Shown one piece after another: positions 10,887-20,832 of a stretch of DNA of 48,741 nt (positions are counted from its first letter, which is position 1; the number at the start of each line of letters is the position of its first letter). The notes under the pieces were generated by a model. It saw only the letters and a list, made by a program, of their open reading frames with translations, searched no databases and was not told where the DNA came from. A program made the position numbers and the translations under genes. This DNA comes from an uncultured Pelagibacteraceae bacterium (GTDB taxonomy: Bacteria > Pseudomonadota > Alphaproteobacteria > Pelagibacterales > Pelagibacteraceae), in the NCBI GenBank assembly GCA_902573585.1, contig CACGKH010000006.1, positions 1-48,741 on the forward strand. Direction: 5' to 3'.

Positions 10887-10900
10887 AATTTTGATAATTA

Positions 10901-11686
10901 TTAACTAATATTTTTAGGATCGGGCATCCCAACCTTGTTATACCCAGCATCTACGTAATGAATTTCACCTGTAACACCGTTTGCTAGGTCACTTAATAGA
11001 TATAATGCTGAATTTCCAACATCATGAATATCTACATTTCTTTTAAGAAAAGAATGGTCTTCATTCCATTTATATAAAAATTTTGCATCTCCGATTGCAG
11101 AAGCTGCTAATGTTTTAATAGGTCCTGCGCTGATCGCATTTACTCTCATGCCTTTGGTACCTAAATCTCTTGCCAAGTATTTAACACTTGCCTCAAGAGC
11201 TGATTTACAAACACCCATCACATTATAATTTGGAATAGCTTTAGTAGACTCGTAAGTTAAAGTTAGCAAGCTTCCACCCTCTTTCATTACTTTAGAAGCT
11301 TCTTTTGCAACTTCAGTGAATGAAAAACATGAAATTAACATACTTCTTAAAAAATTTTCTCTTGTTGTATTTAAATATTCACCTGATAATTCAGATTTAT
11401 CTGAAAATGCTACCGCATGAACTACAAAATCAATTTTTCCCCATTGAGATTTAATATCTTCAAATAATTTTACTACCTCATCTTTATTTTCAACATCACA
11501 ACTAAATGTAACATTAGAATTTAATTTTTCTGCTAGGGGAATTACTCTTTTTTTTAAAGCATCTCCTAGATAAGTAAATGCAAGTTCAGCTCCAGCCTCA
11601 GCAAGTTTTTGTGAAATACCCCAAGCGATAGATCTTTCATTGGCGACACCCATGATTAATCCTTTTTTACCTTTCATCAAACTCAT
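10901..11686 (-). CDS. fabI: Enoyl-[acyl-carrier-protein] reductase
   Basis: GKKGLIMGVANERSIAWGI, SAGPIKTLAASAI; SDR fold. Confidence 0.96.
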   Translation of the reverse strand: MSLMKGKKGLIMGVANERSIAWGISQKLAEAGAELAFTYLGDALKKRVIPLAEKLNSNVTFSCDVENKDEVVKLFEDIKSQWGKIDFVVHAVAFSDKSELSGEYLNTTRENFLRSMLISCFSFTEVAKEASKVMKEGGSLLTLTYESTKAIPNYNVMGVCKSALEASVKYLARDLGTKGMRVNAISAGPIKTLAASAIGDAKFLYKWNEDHSFLKRNVDIHDVGNSALYLLSDLANGVTGEIHYVDAGYNKVGMPDPKNIS

Positions 11687-11689
11687 AAT

Positions 11690-12901
11690 TTATACCTTTT
11701 CGAAAACTAAAGCAGCATTAGTTCCACCAAAACCAAAGCTATTCGACATAATTGTGTTTAAGGATATTCCTGTTTCTGTTTTAGAAACTATTGGGAATTT
11801 TTTAGCCTCTTCATCCATTTCATTTATATTTGCCGATCCAGCAATAAAATTATTTTTCATCATAATTAAACAATAAATAGCCTCATGTACTGATGCCGCT
11901 CCCAATGGGTGCCCAGATAAAGATTTTGTTGAACTAATTTTTGGAATATTATCTCCAAAGGTTTCTTTGACCGCTTTCAATTCTGTAATATCTCCAACTG
12001 GCGTAGATGTGCCATGTGTATTTATGTAATCAATTTTATTTTTAGATGTCGCCATCGCCATTTTCATACATCTAACAGCTCCTTCTCCTGATGGTGCTAC
12101 CATATCATACCCATCAGAGGTTGCTCCATAGCCAGTTAATTCTGCATATATTTTTGCACCTCTTGCTTTTGCATGCTCATATTCTTCAAGCACTAAAACT
12201 CCACCACCCCCAGCTATCACAAATCCATCTCTAGTTTTATCATACGCTCTTGATGCTGTTTCTGGGGTGCCATTATATTTTGATGATAAGGCAGTCATTG
12301 CATCGAACATTGCAGTCATTGCCCAATGTATTTCTTCACTGCCACCTGCAAAAACAACATCTTGTTTACCCATTTGGATTAATTCCATTGAATTGCCTAT
12401 GCAGTGACCACTAGTTGCACAAGCCGAGCTCATAGTATAGTTAGTTCCTTTAATTTTAAACGGAACAGCAAGTGTTGCAGAAGCTGTACTAGCCATTGTT
12501 CTTGGAACCACAAACGGTCCCATTAATTTTGGAGTTTTCGCTCTCGTCTTATCTGCTGCCAAAATTACATTCTCAATTGAAGGTCCCCCTGAACCCATGA
12601 CAATACCTGTTTTTATGTTACTTACTTCTGTTTCTTCCAGACCAGAATCTTTTATAGCTTCTTTCATAGCTATATAATTATATGCTGAACCTGATCCCAT
12701 AAATCGAATTGTTTTTCTATCTATGTGCTCTTCAAGTTTTATATTTGGTTTTCCATGAACATGGCTTTTAAGATTATGTTCTTTATATTCTTCAGAGAAA
12801 GAAATCCCTGATTTTGAATTTAATAGTGATTGATAAACTTCATCTTGGTTATTGCCTAAACAAGACACAACACCTAACCCTGTAATTACAACTCTTCTCA
12901 T
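11690..12901 (-). CDS. fabB: 3-oxoacyl-[ACP] synthase I (FabB type)
   Basis: [54 protein letters not shown]. Confidence 0.95.
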   Translation of the reverse strand: MRRVVITGLGVVSCLGNNQDEVYQSLLNSKSGISFSEEYKEHNLKSHVHGKPNIKLEEHIDRKTIRFMGSGSAYNYIAMKEAIKDSGLEETEVSNIKTGIVMGSGGPSIENVILAADKTRAKTPKLMGPFVVPRTMASTASATLAVPFKIKGTNYTMSSACATSGHCIGNSMELIQMGKQDVVFAGGSEEIHWAMTAMFDAMTALSSKYNGTPETASRAYDKTRDGFVIAGGGGVLVLEEYEHAKARGAKIYAELTGYGATSDGYDMVAPSGEGAVRCMKMAMATSKNKIDYINTHGTSTPVGDITELKAVKETFGDNIPKISSTKSLSGHPLGAASVHEAIYCLIMMKNNFIAGSANINEMDEEAKKFPIVSKTETGISLNTIMSNSFGFGGTNAALVFEKV

Positions 12902-13401
12902 TATTTAAATAATCCTACTTTTAAACTGTCAGCAGAATAAATTTTTTTATCATCTGCCAAAACCACTCCATTAGCAAGTCCCACAGTTGTTCCTCCAGGC
13001 GACATAATTTTTTTCATATCAATTTCATATCTTACTAATTTGACATTTTGCAAAACTTCTCCAGTAAATTTTACATTCCCTACTCCTAGCGCCCTACCTT
13101 TTCCCGGGTTTCCAATCCATCCTAAATAAAAACCCACCAATTGCCACATAGCATCAAGACCAAGACATCCAGGCATTACAGGATCTTCCTTAAAATGACA
13201 GTCAAAAAACCAAAGTTCTTTTTTTATGTCTAATTCAGCTTTTAGAGATCCTTTTTTAAAACTTCCATTGTTGTCATTAATCTCTGTAATTCTATCAAAC
13301 ATCAGCATTGGTGGAAGAGGTAATTTTGCATTACCGGGTCCAAAAAGACCCCCATTTCCACAATTTATAAGCTCATCGTATGAGTAGGAGTTTTTTTTCA
13401 T
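12901..13401 (-). CDS. fabA: 3-hydroxydecanoyl-ACP dehydratase
   Basis: [45 protein letters not shown]. Confidence 0.96.
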   Translation of the reverse strand: MKKNSYSYDELINCGNGGLFGPGNAKLPLPPMLMFDRITEINDNNGSFKKGSLKAELDIKKELWFFDCHFKEDPVMPGCLGLDAMWQLVGFYLGWIGNPGKGRALGVGNVKFTGEVLQNVKLVRYEIDMKKIMSPGGTTVGLANGVVLADDKKIYSADSLKVGLFK

Positions 13402-13454
13402 ATAATTTGAACACCTTTATTACTTGATTTTATGAAATTATAATATACATATAG

Positions 13455-13469
13455 TTTAGAACTATTATA
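13455..13469 (+). promoter_or_regulatory. Putative Irr/Fur-type operator TTTAGAACTATTATA upstream of irr
   Basis: Matches the two motif copies upstream of rubrerythrin; part of imperfect palindrome TTTAGAACTATTATAAA. Confidence 0.55.
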
Positions 13470-13476
13470 AATAACA

Positions 13477-13905
13477 ATGTTAAAAAACAACGAATTTATT
13501 GATAAATTAAGATCTTTAGGGTTAAGACCAACAAAACAAAGACTTAAAATTTGTGAAGTATTATTCAACAGAGAGAAAACTTTTCACTTCACTATAAATG
13601 ATCTTGCTAAAATAATCTCTGAAAAGCTTAAAGAAAAAATATCATTAGCCACAGTTTACAACACTGTTCACGCTTTTAAGGATAAAGGTTATTTGAAAGA
13701 AATTTCAATTAACAGTGATAAAAGTTATTTCGACACAAACATTACCAATCATCACCATTTCTTTGATGAAGACACAAATCAATTAATTGACTGTGATAAT
13801 GATGATATTGAAAAAATTAATATAAAAAAAAATATCACTGGAAAAAAAATTAATTCTATCGAAGTTTTGATAAAAGTTGCGAGTGATAATCAAAATCAAA
13901 ATTAA
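13477..13905 (+). CDS. irr: Fur-family transcriptional regulator, Irr-like
   Basis: LRPTKQRLKICEVLF, SLATVYNTVHAFKDKGYLKEI, NHHHFF; short Fur-family protein. Confidence 0.85.
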   Translation: MLKNNEFIDKLRSLGLRPTKQRLKICEVLFNREKTFHFTINDLAKIISEKLKEKISLATVYNTVHAFKDKGYLKEISINSDKSYFDTNITNHHHFFDEDTNQLIDCDNDDIEKINIKKNITGKKINSIEVLIKVASDNQNQN

Positions 13906-13936
13906 TTGTGTAATTTCAATAACTTAAAAACTACAT

Positions 13937-13951
13937 TATAATTATTCTAAA
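13937..13951 (-). promoter_or_regulatory. Putative Irr operator (reverse copy, TTTAGAATAATTATA)
   Basis: Inverted copy of the irr-upstream motif, just upstream of the TTGACA -35 at 13955. Confidence 0.5.
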
Positions 13952-13954
13952 CTA

Positions 13955-13982
13955 TTGACAAGTAATTTAGAATGATTATATT
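13955..13982 (+). promoter_or_regulatory. Rubrerythrin promoter (TTGACA-16-TATATT) overlapped by operator TTTAGAATGATTATA (13966-13980)
   Basis: Consensus -35 and good -10; operator lies between and over them. Confidence 0.6.
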
Positions 13983-14008
13983 TTATTCTAATAATTAAGG
14001 AGATAAAA

Positions 14009-14425
14009 ATGTCATTAAAAGGAACAAAAACAAAAGAAAATCTAGAGGCGGCATTTGCCGGCGAAAGTCAAGCAAACAGAAGATATCTTTACTTTGCTCA
14101 AAAAGCAGACATTGAAGGTTACAATGATGTTGCATCAGTATTTAGATCAACTGCAGAAGGTGAAACAGGTCATGCTCATGGGCATCTTGAATATTTAGAA
14201 GAGGTTGGTGATCCTGCAACTGGTTTACCGATTGGCGAAACCAAAGCAAATTTAGCATCTGCTGTGCAAGGAGAAACACATGAATACACAGACATGTATC
14301 CTGGCATGGCTAAAACAGCTAGAGAAGAAGGTTTTGATGAAATTGCTGATTGGTTTGAAACTTTAGCAAAAGCTGAAAAATCACATGCTGGTAAATTTCA
14401 AAAAACTCTAGAGTCTATTAGTTAA
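14009..14425 (+). CDS. Rubrerythrin family protein (no C-terminal rubredoxin domain)
   Basis: [47 protein letters not shown]; ferritin-like di-iron ligands; no CxxCG rubredoxin motif in 138 aa. Confidence 0.93.
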   Translation: MSLKGTKTKENLEAAFAGESQANRRYLYFAQKADIEGYNDVASVFRSTAEGETGHAHGHLEYLEEVGDPATGLPIGETKANLASAVQGETHEYTDMYPGMAKTAREEGFDEIADWFETLAKAEKSHAGKFQKTLESIS

Positions 14426-14434
14426 ACAATATTA

Positions 14435-14461
14435 TTTAGTGGGTGATTTCCACCCACTAAA
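14435..14461 (+). terminator. Intercistronic hairpin after rubrerythrin (weak T-tract)
   Basis: Perfect 11-bp stem TTTAGTGGGTG / CACCCACTAAA, 5-nt loop, no strong T run. Confidence 0.5.
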
Positions 14462-14485
14462 AATTCAAAAATTTAGATACCGGAT

Positions 14486-15817
14486 ATGAATAAAGAAGGT
14501 AGTACAGAAGCTCCTATTCGTCACCCAATAGATTTTGAGCATCCTGATTTTATAAATCATGAAAAATTAGATGCTGAGATGAGAAGAGTATTTGATATTT
14601 GTCATGGATGTCGAAGGTGTTTTAATCTTTGTGACTCTTTCCCAAAACTTTTTGACATGATTGATGAGTCAAAAAATGAGGATATAGATAGTTTAACTAG
14701 TGATCAATTTATTCCTGTAGTTGATGCATGTACATTGTGTGATATGTGCTTTATGACAAAATGTCCGTATGTACCACCACATGATTTTGATCTAGATTTT
14801 CCTCATTTAATGTTGAGATACAGAACGGCACAAAAAAAATTAGGTCAACTACCATCAATACCTCGGCAATTAGCTGAAATTGATAGAAATTCAAAATTTG
14901 GAGTAATGTTTTCAAAAATTATTAATTGGGCATCTAGTATTAAAAACAAAATTTTTAGAAAGATTTTAGAAATAATTGCAGGTATAGACTCAAGGGTTCA
15001 ATTACCAAAATATAATTCTGAAACGTTTTCAAATTTTTTTAAAAAAAATAATGATAAAATAAATTATGAGATAAAAAAGAATGATAGAAGAGTTGTCATT
15101 TACACGACATGTTTCGTTAATTTTAATAAGAAAAATACAGGAGTTGCGGCTCTTAAAGTTTTAAAAAAAAATGGTGTTGAGGTTCAAGAGGCTTATCCAG
15201 GTTGTTGTGGTATGCCATTTTTGGAACAAGCAGATCTTCCTAAAGTTGTCGAACAAGCAAAAAAAGTTTCTAGAGATTTATTAGAATGGGTTGATAAAGG
15301 TTATAAGGTAATAACCCTTACTGCTAGTTGTGGACTTATGCTAAAATTTGAATGGCCATTATTATTACCTAAGGATGAAAGTATAAAAAGATTATCAGCG
15401 AATGTTATGGATATTGACGAATATGTGGTCGATATATCTAAAAATGAGGGTTTGGCTGAAGGTCTCAGTGAAATTGATGGTGGAATTACGGTACACCATG
15501 CATGTCATGCAAGAGCTCAAAATATGGGGATCAAATCTAGAGATATGTTAAAGTTAATACCTAATGCTAAAATAGATGTAGTAGAAAGATGTGCTGGTCA
15601 TGGAGGAACTTTTGGTGTTATGAAAGAAACTTATAATTTAGCCAAAAAAGTTGGAAGACCAACTGCTAGACAAATAAAAAATAAAAACAATAAATATATG
15701 GCTTCAGATTGCCCGTTAGCTGGAAAACATTTGAAACAGCTAGAAGTTGATACAAATATTTCAAATGATGAGGCAGTACATCCCATCGAACTAATTGCTA
15801 AAAGTTATAGATTGTGA
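14486..15817 (+). CDS. (Fe-S)-binding oxidoreductase with two 4Fe-4S clusters and CCG domains (GlpC/heterodisulfide-reductase-like)
   Basis: CHGCRRCFNLC, CTLCDMCFMTKCPYVPP, YPGCCGMPF, HACHARAQNMG, CAGHGGTFG. Confidence 0.88.
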   Translation: MNKEGSTEAPIRHPIDFEHPDFINHEKLDAEMRRVFDICHGCRRCFNLCDSFPKLFDMIDESKNEDIDSLTSDQFIPVVDACTLCDMCFMTKCPYVPPHDFDLDFPHLMLRYRTAQKKLGQLPSIPRQLAEIDRNSKFGVMFSKIINWASSIKNKIFRKILEIIAGIDSRVQLPKYNSETFSNFFKKNNDKINYEIKKNDRRVVIYTTCFVNFNKKNTGVAALKVLKKNGVEVQEAYPGCCGMPFLEQADLPKVVEQAKKVSRDLLEWVDKGYKVITLTASCGLMLKFEWPLLLPKDESIKRLSANVMDIDEYVVDISKNEGLAEGLSEIDGGITVHHACHARAQNMGIKSRDMLKLIPNAKIDVVERCAGHGGTFGVMKETYNLAKKVGRPTARQIKNKNNKYMASDCPLAGKHLKQLEVDTNISNDEAVHPIELIAKSYRL

Positions 15818-16413
15818 CAATGCCAAAAGAAAAAAGAGAAATTCAAAAAAGTGATATAATACCTATAGATATTTATATAAAAAAAAGAAAAGAGTTAAGA
15901 AAAAGTATTGTTGAATTTAAAAAGAATAGACGAGTTTCATTGGGACCTTATGCAACATTTTACTTTGAAAGTTACGAAACAATGCTAGCTCAAGTGCAAG
16001 AGATGCTCTACATAGAAAAAGGTGGAGATGAACAATTAAAAGATGAACTCTTAGCTTACAACCCCTTAGTACCTAATGGAAAAGAATTGATAGCCACTTT
16101 AATGTTTGAAATAGATAGCCCAATTTCTAGAGCCGCATTTTTAGGTAAAGTTGGTGGAATTGAAAAAAAAATTTTTATGAAAATTGAGGGTGAGTTGATA
16201 AAAGCAGTTCCAGAGGAGGATGTTGACAGAACATCATCTGAGGGCAAAGCATCTTCAGTTCAATTTATTCATTTTGAATTCAATAATGAGCAAATTGAAA
16301 AATTTAAATCTAATTCATCAAAAATTGAAATTGGTATTGATCACGTTGAGTATTCTCATAGTACAAAGCTAACTGACATTGTAGTAAAATCTTTATCTGC
16401 CGATTTTAATTAA
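15814..16413 (+). CDS. DUF3501 family protein
   Basis: VSLGPYATFYFESYETMLAQVQEMLYIEKGG..ELLAYNPLVPNGKELIATLMFEID and position after rubrerythrin/CCG gene. Confidence 0.78.
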   Translation: MTMPKEKREIQKSDIIPIDIYIKKRKELRKSIVEFKKNRRVSLGPYATFYFESYETMLAQVQEMLYIEKGGDEQLKDELLAYNPLVPNGKELIATLMFEIDSPISRAAFLGKVGGIEKKIFMKIEGELIKAVPEEDVDRTSSEGKASSVQFIHFEFNNEQIEKFKSNSSKIEIGIDHVEYSHSTKLTDIVVKSLSADFN

Positions 16414-16864
16414 TAGATCCCCATATATTTTCTGTCTTTACCCAACCTTTAAATTTACTAGTTTTTATTTTACACCATTTTTTTTCACATTTTAATAAAA
16501 GTAAAACTCTACCTTTTTTAATTTTCGCTATTGGTCTTGAAAAACTTGATGGTTTACTAAATAAAATCTTATCGTCTAGAGGAATAATTGAATTTATAGA
16601 TTTTAATTGAGACCTATGTATCCAACCACTATTATTTTTTAAATCTATTACTCTTCTCCAATTTTCTTTATTATCTATTTGTTTAATCGGTAAATTTATT
16701 TTTTTATAAATAAATTTAATAGGTGAATCAAAACTTGGACCGTATCTCACATTTACTTTATCTTTTTTTAAGGACAAAAAAGTTTCTTTTGCATGAGTCA
16801 TTAATGGAAAAGATAAAGTTAATAAAATTAGAATTATTAATTTAATATATTTTAGCACAAACAT
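16406..16864 (-). CDS. Secreted bacterial SH3-domain protein
   Basis: Signal-peptide-like N-terminus; KDKVNVRYGPSFDSPIKFIYKKINLPIK..NWRRVIDLKNNSGWIH and second SH3b-like repeat. Confidence 0.75.
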   Translation of the reverse strand: MFVLKYIKLIILILLTLSFPLMTHAKETFLSLKKDKVNVRYGPSFDSPIKFIYKKINLPIKQIDNKENWRRVIDLKNNSGWIHRSQLKSINSIIPLDDKILFSKPSSFSRPIAKIKKGRVLLLLKCEKKWCKIKTSKFKGWVKTENIWGSIN

Positions 16865-17604
16865 TTTTTTTGTTTATTTAATTTTACTTTTCTAAAATTT
16901 AAATTAAGTAAATCTAAAATCAAAACAAATCCATCTAAGTTTTTTCCAATATTCAAAATTTTTTTTAGAACTTCATTGGCTTGAATAGTCCCAATTATGC
17001 CTGCAACCGTTCCTAATATTCCCTCAAATTCGCAGTTTAAAACATCATCAGAAATTACATCTTCCTGAAAGAAACATCTTAAACAAGGAATTTTTTTATT
17101 TTTGAAATCAAATGTAAATATATGACCATCAAATTTACTAATTGCTCCAGTTACTAAAAATTTTTTTGATTTTAAACAAAAATCATTAATTAAAAATTTT
17201 GTTTCAAAATTATCAGATCCATCAATTATGTAATCATAGTTTTTAATTATAGTTCTAAAATTATTTTTATTTAACCTAATTTTATAACAACTAATTTTAG
17301 TTTGATGATTAATTTTTTTTAATTTTTTTAATGCAGCTTTTACTTTTGGTTTTTTTAAATCTTTACTATCATAAAGACTCTGTCGATGTATGTTTGATAA
17401 TTCCACATAATCTGAATCAATAATACCTAATAAACCAACCCCAGCTCTAGTTAAAAATTCTGCAACTGGACATCCTAGACCGCCCATGCCAATTATTAAA
17501 ACTTTTGACTGAATTATTTTTTTTTGACCAAGAACACCAATATTTTTTAAAATAATTTGACGAGAAAATCTTTCAATTTGATTTTTATCCAATATTTTTT
17601 TCAT
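16852..17604 (-). CDS. ThiF/MoeB/HesA family adenylyltransferase
   Basis: RFSRQIILKNIGVLGQKKIIQSKVLIIGMGGLGCPVAEFLTRAGVG, IDGSDNFETKFLINDFC. Confidence 0.9.
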   Translation of the reverse strand: MKKILDKNQIERFSRQIILKNIGVLGQKKIIQSKVLIIGMGGLGCPVAEFLTRAGVGLLGIIDSDYVELSNIHRQSLYDSKDLKKPKVKAALKKLKKINHQTKISCYKIRLNKNNFRTIIKNYDYIIDGSDNFETKFLINDFCLKSKKFLVTGAISKFDGHIFTFDFKNKKIPCLRCFFQEDVISDDVLNCEFEGILGTVAGIIGTIQANEVLKKILNIGKNLDGFVLILDLLNLNFRKVKLNKQKKCLC

Positions 17605-18038
17605 TTACCTGTTGACCCAAAACCGCCTGTGCCTCTTATTGTTTCAGGTAAATCTAAAGCTTCTTCTAATTCCATCTTAACAACTGGCACCAATACCATT
17701 TGTGCAATTCTATCTCCATTTTTTATAATAAAGTCGTCATTTCCATGATTATAAATAATTACCTTAATTTCTCCTCTGTAATCACTATCAATTGTACCAG
17801 GTGTATTCAAAACACTAATATTATTCTTAGCAGCTAAACCTGATCTAGGTCTTATTTGAATTTCATAATCCTCTGAAAAAGCAACACTTAACCCAGTAGA
17901 AACTAAATTTGAAGATTTTGGTTTTACTTTTATAGAGTTTTCAATAAATGCAGTAATATCCATTCCAGAAGCGCCATCTGTCTTATATTCAGGTAATTTT
18001 ACAGCTGGATCTAATTTTTTTATTAAAATTTTAACCAT
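17601..18038 (-). CDS. dut: dUTP diphosphatase
   Basis: GASGMDITA, IRPRSGLAAKN, GTIDSDYRGEIKV, RIAQMVLVPV, RGTGGFGSTGK. Confidence 0.97.
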   Translation of the reverse strand: MVKILIKKLDPAVKLPEYKTDGASGMDITAFIENSIKVKPKSSNLVSTGLSVAFSEDYEIQIRPRSGLAAKNNISVLNTPGTIDSDYRGEIKVIIYNHGNDDFIIKNGDRIAQMVLVPVVKMELEEALDLPETIRGTGGFGSTGK

Positions 18039-19243
18039 TAATTAATTTGAGCAACTATTCTATCAACAATCTCTTCTGAAATTTCAGACTTTTTTTTTAA
18101 TGAAAGAGTTTCTTTTTTATTTTGAGAGTTTTTATAAAAAATAGTTACTTCATTATAATCTGAGTTAAATCCACTATCTTTCTTAGAGACATCATTGGCT
18201 ATTATCCAATCACAATTTTTTTTTGACAGTTTAGATGTTGCATTTTCATCCAAATTTTCTGTTTCAGCGGCAAAACCAATAACAAGCCTTGGCCTCATAG
18301 AGTTATGATTTGAAACAAAGTTTAGTATATCAATATTTTTTTCTAAATTTATTGTAAAATTTTCTTGTTTCTTTATTTTATTTTGACTTTTTTGGTCTAT
18401 CTTAAAATCAGCTACTGCAGCTGAAAAAATAGCTATGTCAGTTGGCAAATTTTTTTGTGTTTCTTTAAACATTTCTTCAGCAGTTTCTACTTTGATAAGA
18501 TTAATACTTTCATCAATATGTAAATTAGTAGGACCAGATATCAATGTTGTATCAAAGCCTCTTTTCAATAAAGATTTTGCTATTTCATAACCTTGCTTAC
18601 CACTTGATTTGTTAGTTATAAATCTTACTGGATCAATATACTCGTTAGTTGGGCCTGCAGTTACTAATGCTTTGATTCTTTTATTTTTGACTTGATTAGA
18701 TAAATAATTACTAATTTCATCAAAGATTTCTGAAGGATCTGACATTTTTCCTTCACCAAATTCTCCACAGGCCATATTTCCTATTGTTGGACCAATCAAT
18801 TTATATCCATAAGTACTTAATTTTTGAATATTATCTTTTGTTGATTTGTGCTCCCACATTCTTACATTCATCGCTGGGACTAAAAAAACTTGTTTATTAG
18901 AAGCTAGAACCACTGTTGAGGCTAAATCCTCAGATGAACCTTGGCTTAGTTTAGAAATTGTATTAGCAGTTGCTGGCGCAATTATAATTACGTCAGCCCA
19001 TCTAGATAAAGCGATATGGTCCATTTCCATTTCATTTTCTACATTAAAAAGATCATCATAAACTTTACCTTGAGATAATGAGGTAACAGACAAAGGTGTT
19101 ACGAATTCTTTAGCACTTTTAGTTAAAATTGTTTTTATTTCGGCATTATTTTTTTTAAATAATCTGATCGTTTCAAGACTTTTGTATGCAGCAACTCCAC
19201 CGCAAATAATAAATAGAATTTTTTTGTTAATTAAATCTTTCAT
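18038..19243 (-). CDS. coaBC: Bifunctional phosphopantothenoylcysteine decarboxylase / phosphopantothenate-cysteine ligase
   Basis: GGVAAYKSLETIRLF, PAMNVRMWEH, TAGPTNEYIDPVRFITNKSSGKQGYEIA, FAAETENL. Confidence 0.96.
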   Translation of the reverse strand: MKDLINKKILFIICGGVAAYKSLETIRLFKKNNAEIKTILTKSAKEFVTPLSVTSLSQGKVYDDLFNVENEMEMDHIALSRWADVIIIAPATANTISKLSQGSSEDLASTVVLASNKQVFLVPAMNVRMWEHKSTKDNIQKLSTYGYKLIGPTIGNMACGEFGEGKMSDPSEIFDEISNYLSNQVKNKRIKALVTAGPTNEYIDPVRFITNKSSGKQGYEIAKSLLKRGFDTTLISGPTNLHIDESINLIKVETAEEMFKETQKNLPTDIAIFSAAVADFKIDQKSQNKIKKQENFTINLEKNIDILNFVSNHNSMRPRLVIGFAAETENLDENATSKLSKKNCDWIIANDVSKKDSGFNSDYNEVTIFYKNSQNKKETLSLKKKSEISEEIVDRIVAQIN

Positions 19244-19251
19244 TCGCTGAA

Positions 19252-20832
19252 TTAAAATACTAATAGACCAAAAATTACAAGGACTAATAAACCAATAATA
19301 GATTGATTTCTAAAAGCAATCATTTCTGATCTTTTAGTATTTAAAGCTGTATAGGAATTTGAATTTTGTGGTATTTGCCCACTAGCCAAATAGGTAAGTG
19401 CTTGATTGGCTTTATCCATTATCTCAGGAAACTCTGGCAATCTTTTGATAACCTCGGATGTATTTTGAAGAGTTTCATTTAAAGTAGTCATAGGGTTTTT
19501 AGTCTCTTTTAACCAATTTTCAAGAACAGGCTTTGAAGTTATCCAAATGTTTGTATTAGGATTTAATTTTCGAGCTACACCTTCAACAACAACCATTGTT
19601 TTTTGCAACATAAGAAGCTGAGGTTGTGTTTGCATGTTAAATTTTTCCGTTACATCAAATAGTTGTTTTAATAATTTTCCACCAGAAATATCTTTTACTG
19701 CTTGTCCAAATATTGGCTCACCTATTGACCTTAACGCTTGAGCCAAATCATCAATTGGGACTTCTTTAGGAACCAAACCTGCGACTAAATGAACTTCAGC
19801 AACTTTACGATAATCTCTTTGTATAAATCCAAATAATATCTCTGCTAAAAATCTTTTGCTCATTTTATCTAATCTTCCCATTATTCCAAAATCGATAGGA
19901 ACAATATGGCCGCTATTATCTATAAATATGTTTCCTTGATGCATATCTGCATGGAAAAAACCATCTCTTACAGCATGTCTTAAAAAATTTTGAATAATAT
20001 CTTCAGCAATTTTTTCGGTATTAATATTTCTTTTTTTTAGCTCTTCTGTCTCTCTTATAGAAACACCTTCAACCCAATCGAGCGTCATCACGTTTTCACT
20101 TGTAAAATTCCAATAAATTTGAGGAACTCTAAATCCAACATCGTTTTTTGTGTTTTCCGCATATTCGTTTGCAGCGGCTGCTTCAAATCTAAGATCCATT
20201 TCAAGGTTTGTAATCTCTTTTAACAAAAAAACTACATCAACTAATTTTAGTCTTTCAGTTTTCTTAACAAAAGACTCAACAAAGAAAGCAAAAAGCATCA
20301 TAGCATCAATCTCTTCATTAAATATTTTTTTTATATTAGGTCTTAAAATTTTGATGGCTACATCTTTTAATGTTCCGTCATCATTAATTTGAGCTTTGTG
20401 TACTTGAGCTATAGAGGCCGCTGCCACAGGTTCGCTTAAATTAATTATAGAATTATATGTATCATTACCTAAATCTTTTTTGATTATTTCTTTTGCTTGA
20501 TTAAGAGAAAATGGCGGTAACTTATCCTGTAGATTTTCTAATTTTTTTGAAAGTTCTTCTCCAATAATATCTGGTCTAGTAGCTAAAAACTGACCAAGTT
20601 TTATAAAAGTCGTACCCATTGACTCCAACGAATTTGATAATCGTTCACCTTCATCTTTATTAATATCTATCGGTTTTCTTGAGGAAAAGGAAAATGATAA
20701 AATTTTAAATAAGATTTTTACTGTTAAGGGGGGTTCTTGAAATTTTGAAGTTATATTTAATATGTCTGATTTCGCAACCTTTCTACCAAGTTTAAATAAA
20801 TTAATTATTTTTTTTAACATTAAATTTTCCAT
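19252..20832 (-). CDS. ubiB: Ubiquinone biosynthesis atypical kinase UbiB
   Basis: GTTFIKLGQFLATRPDIIGEELSKKLENLQDKLPP, FFHADMHQGNIFID, PIDFGIMGRL. Confidence 0.96.
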   Translation of the reverse strand: MENLMLKKIINLFKLGRKVAKSDILNITSKFQEPPLTVKILFKILSFSFSSRKPIDINKDEGERLSNSLESMGTTFIKLGQFLATRPDIIGEELSKKLENLQDKLPPFSLNQAKEIIKKDLGNDTYNSIINLSEPVAAASIAQVHKAQINDDGTLKDVAIKILRPNIKKIFNEEIDAMMLFAFFVESFVKKTERLKLVDVVFLLKEITNLEMDLRFEAAAANEYAENTKNDVGFRVPQIYWNFTSENVMTLDWVEGVSIRETEELKKRNINTEKIAEDIIQNFLRHAVRDGFFHADMHQGNIFIDNSGHIVPIDFGIMGRLDKMSKRFLAEILFGFIQRDYRKVAEVHLVAGLVPKEVPIDDLAQALRSIGEPIFGQAVKDISGGKLLKQLFDVTEKFNMQTQPQLLMLQKTMVVVEGVARKLNPNTNIWITSKPVLENWLKETKNPMTTLNETLQNTSEVIKRLPEFPEIMDKANQALTYLASGQIPQNSNSYTALNTKRSEMIAFRNQSIIGLLVLVIFGLLVF

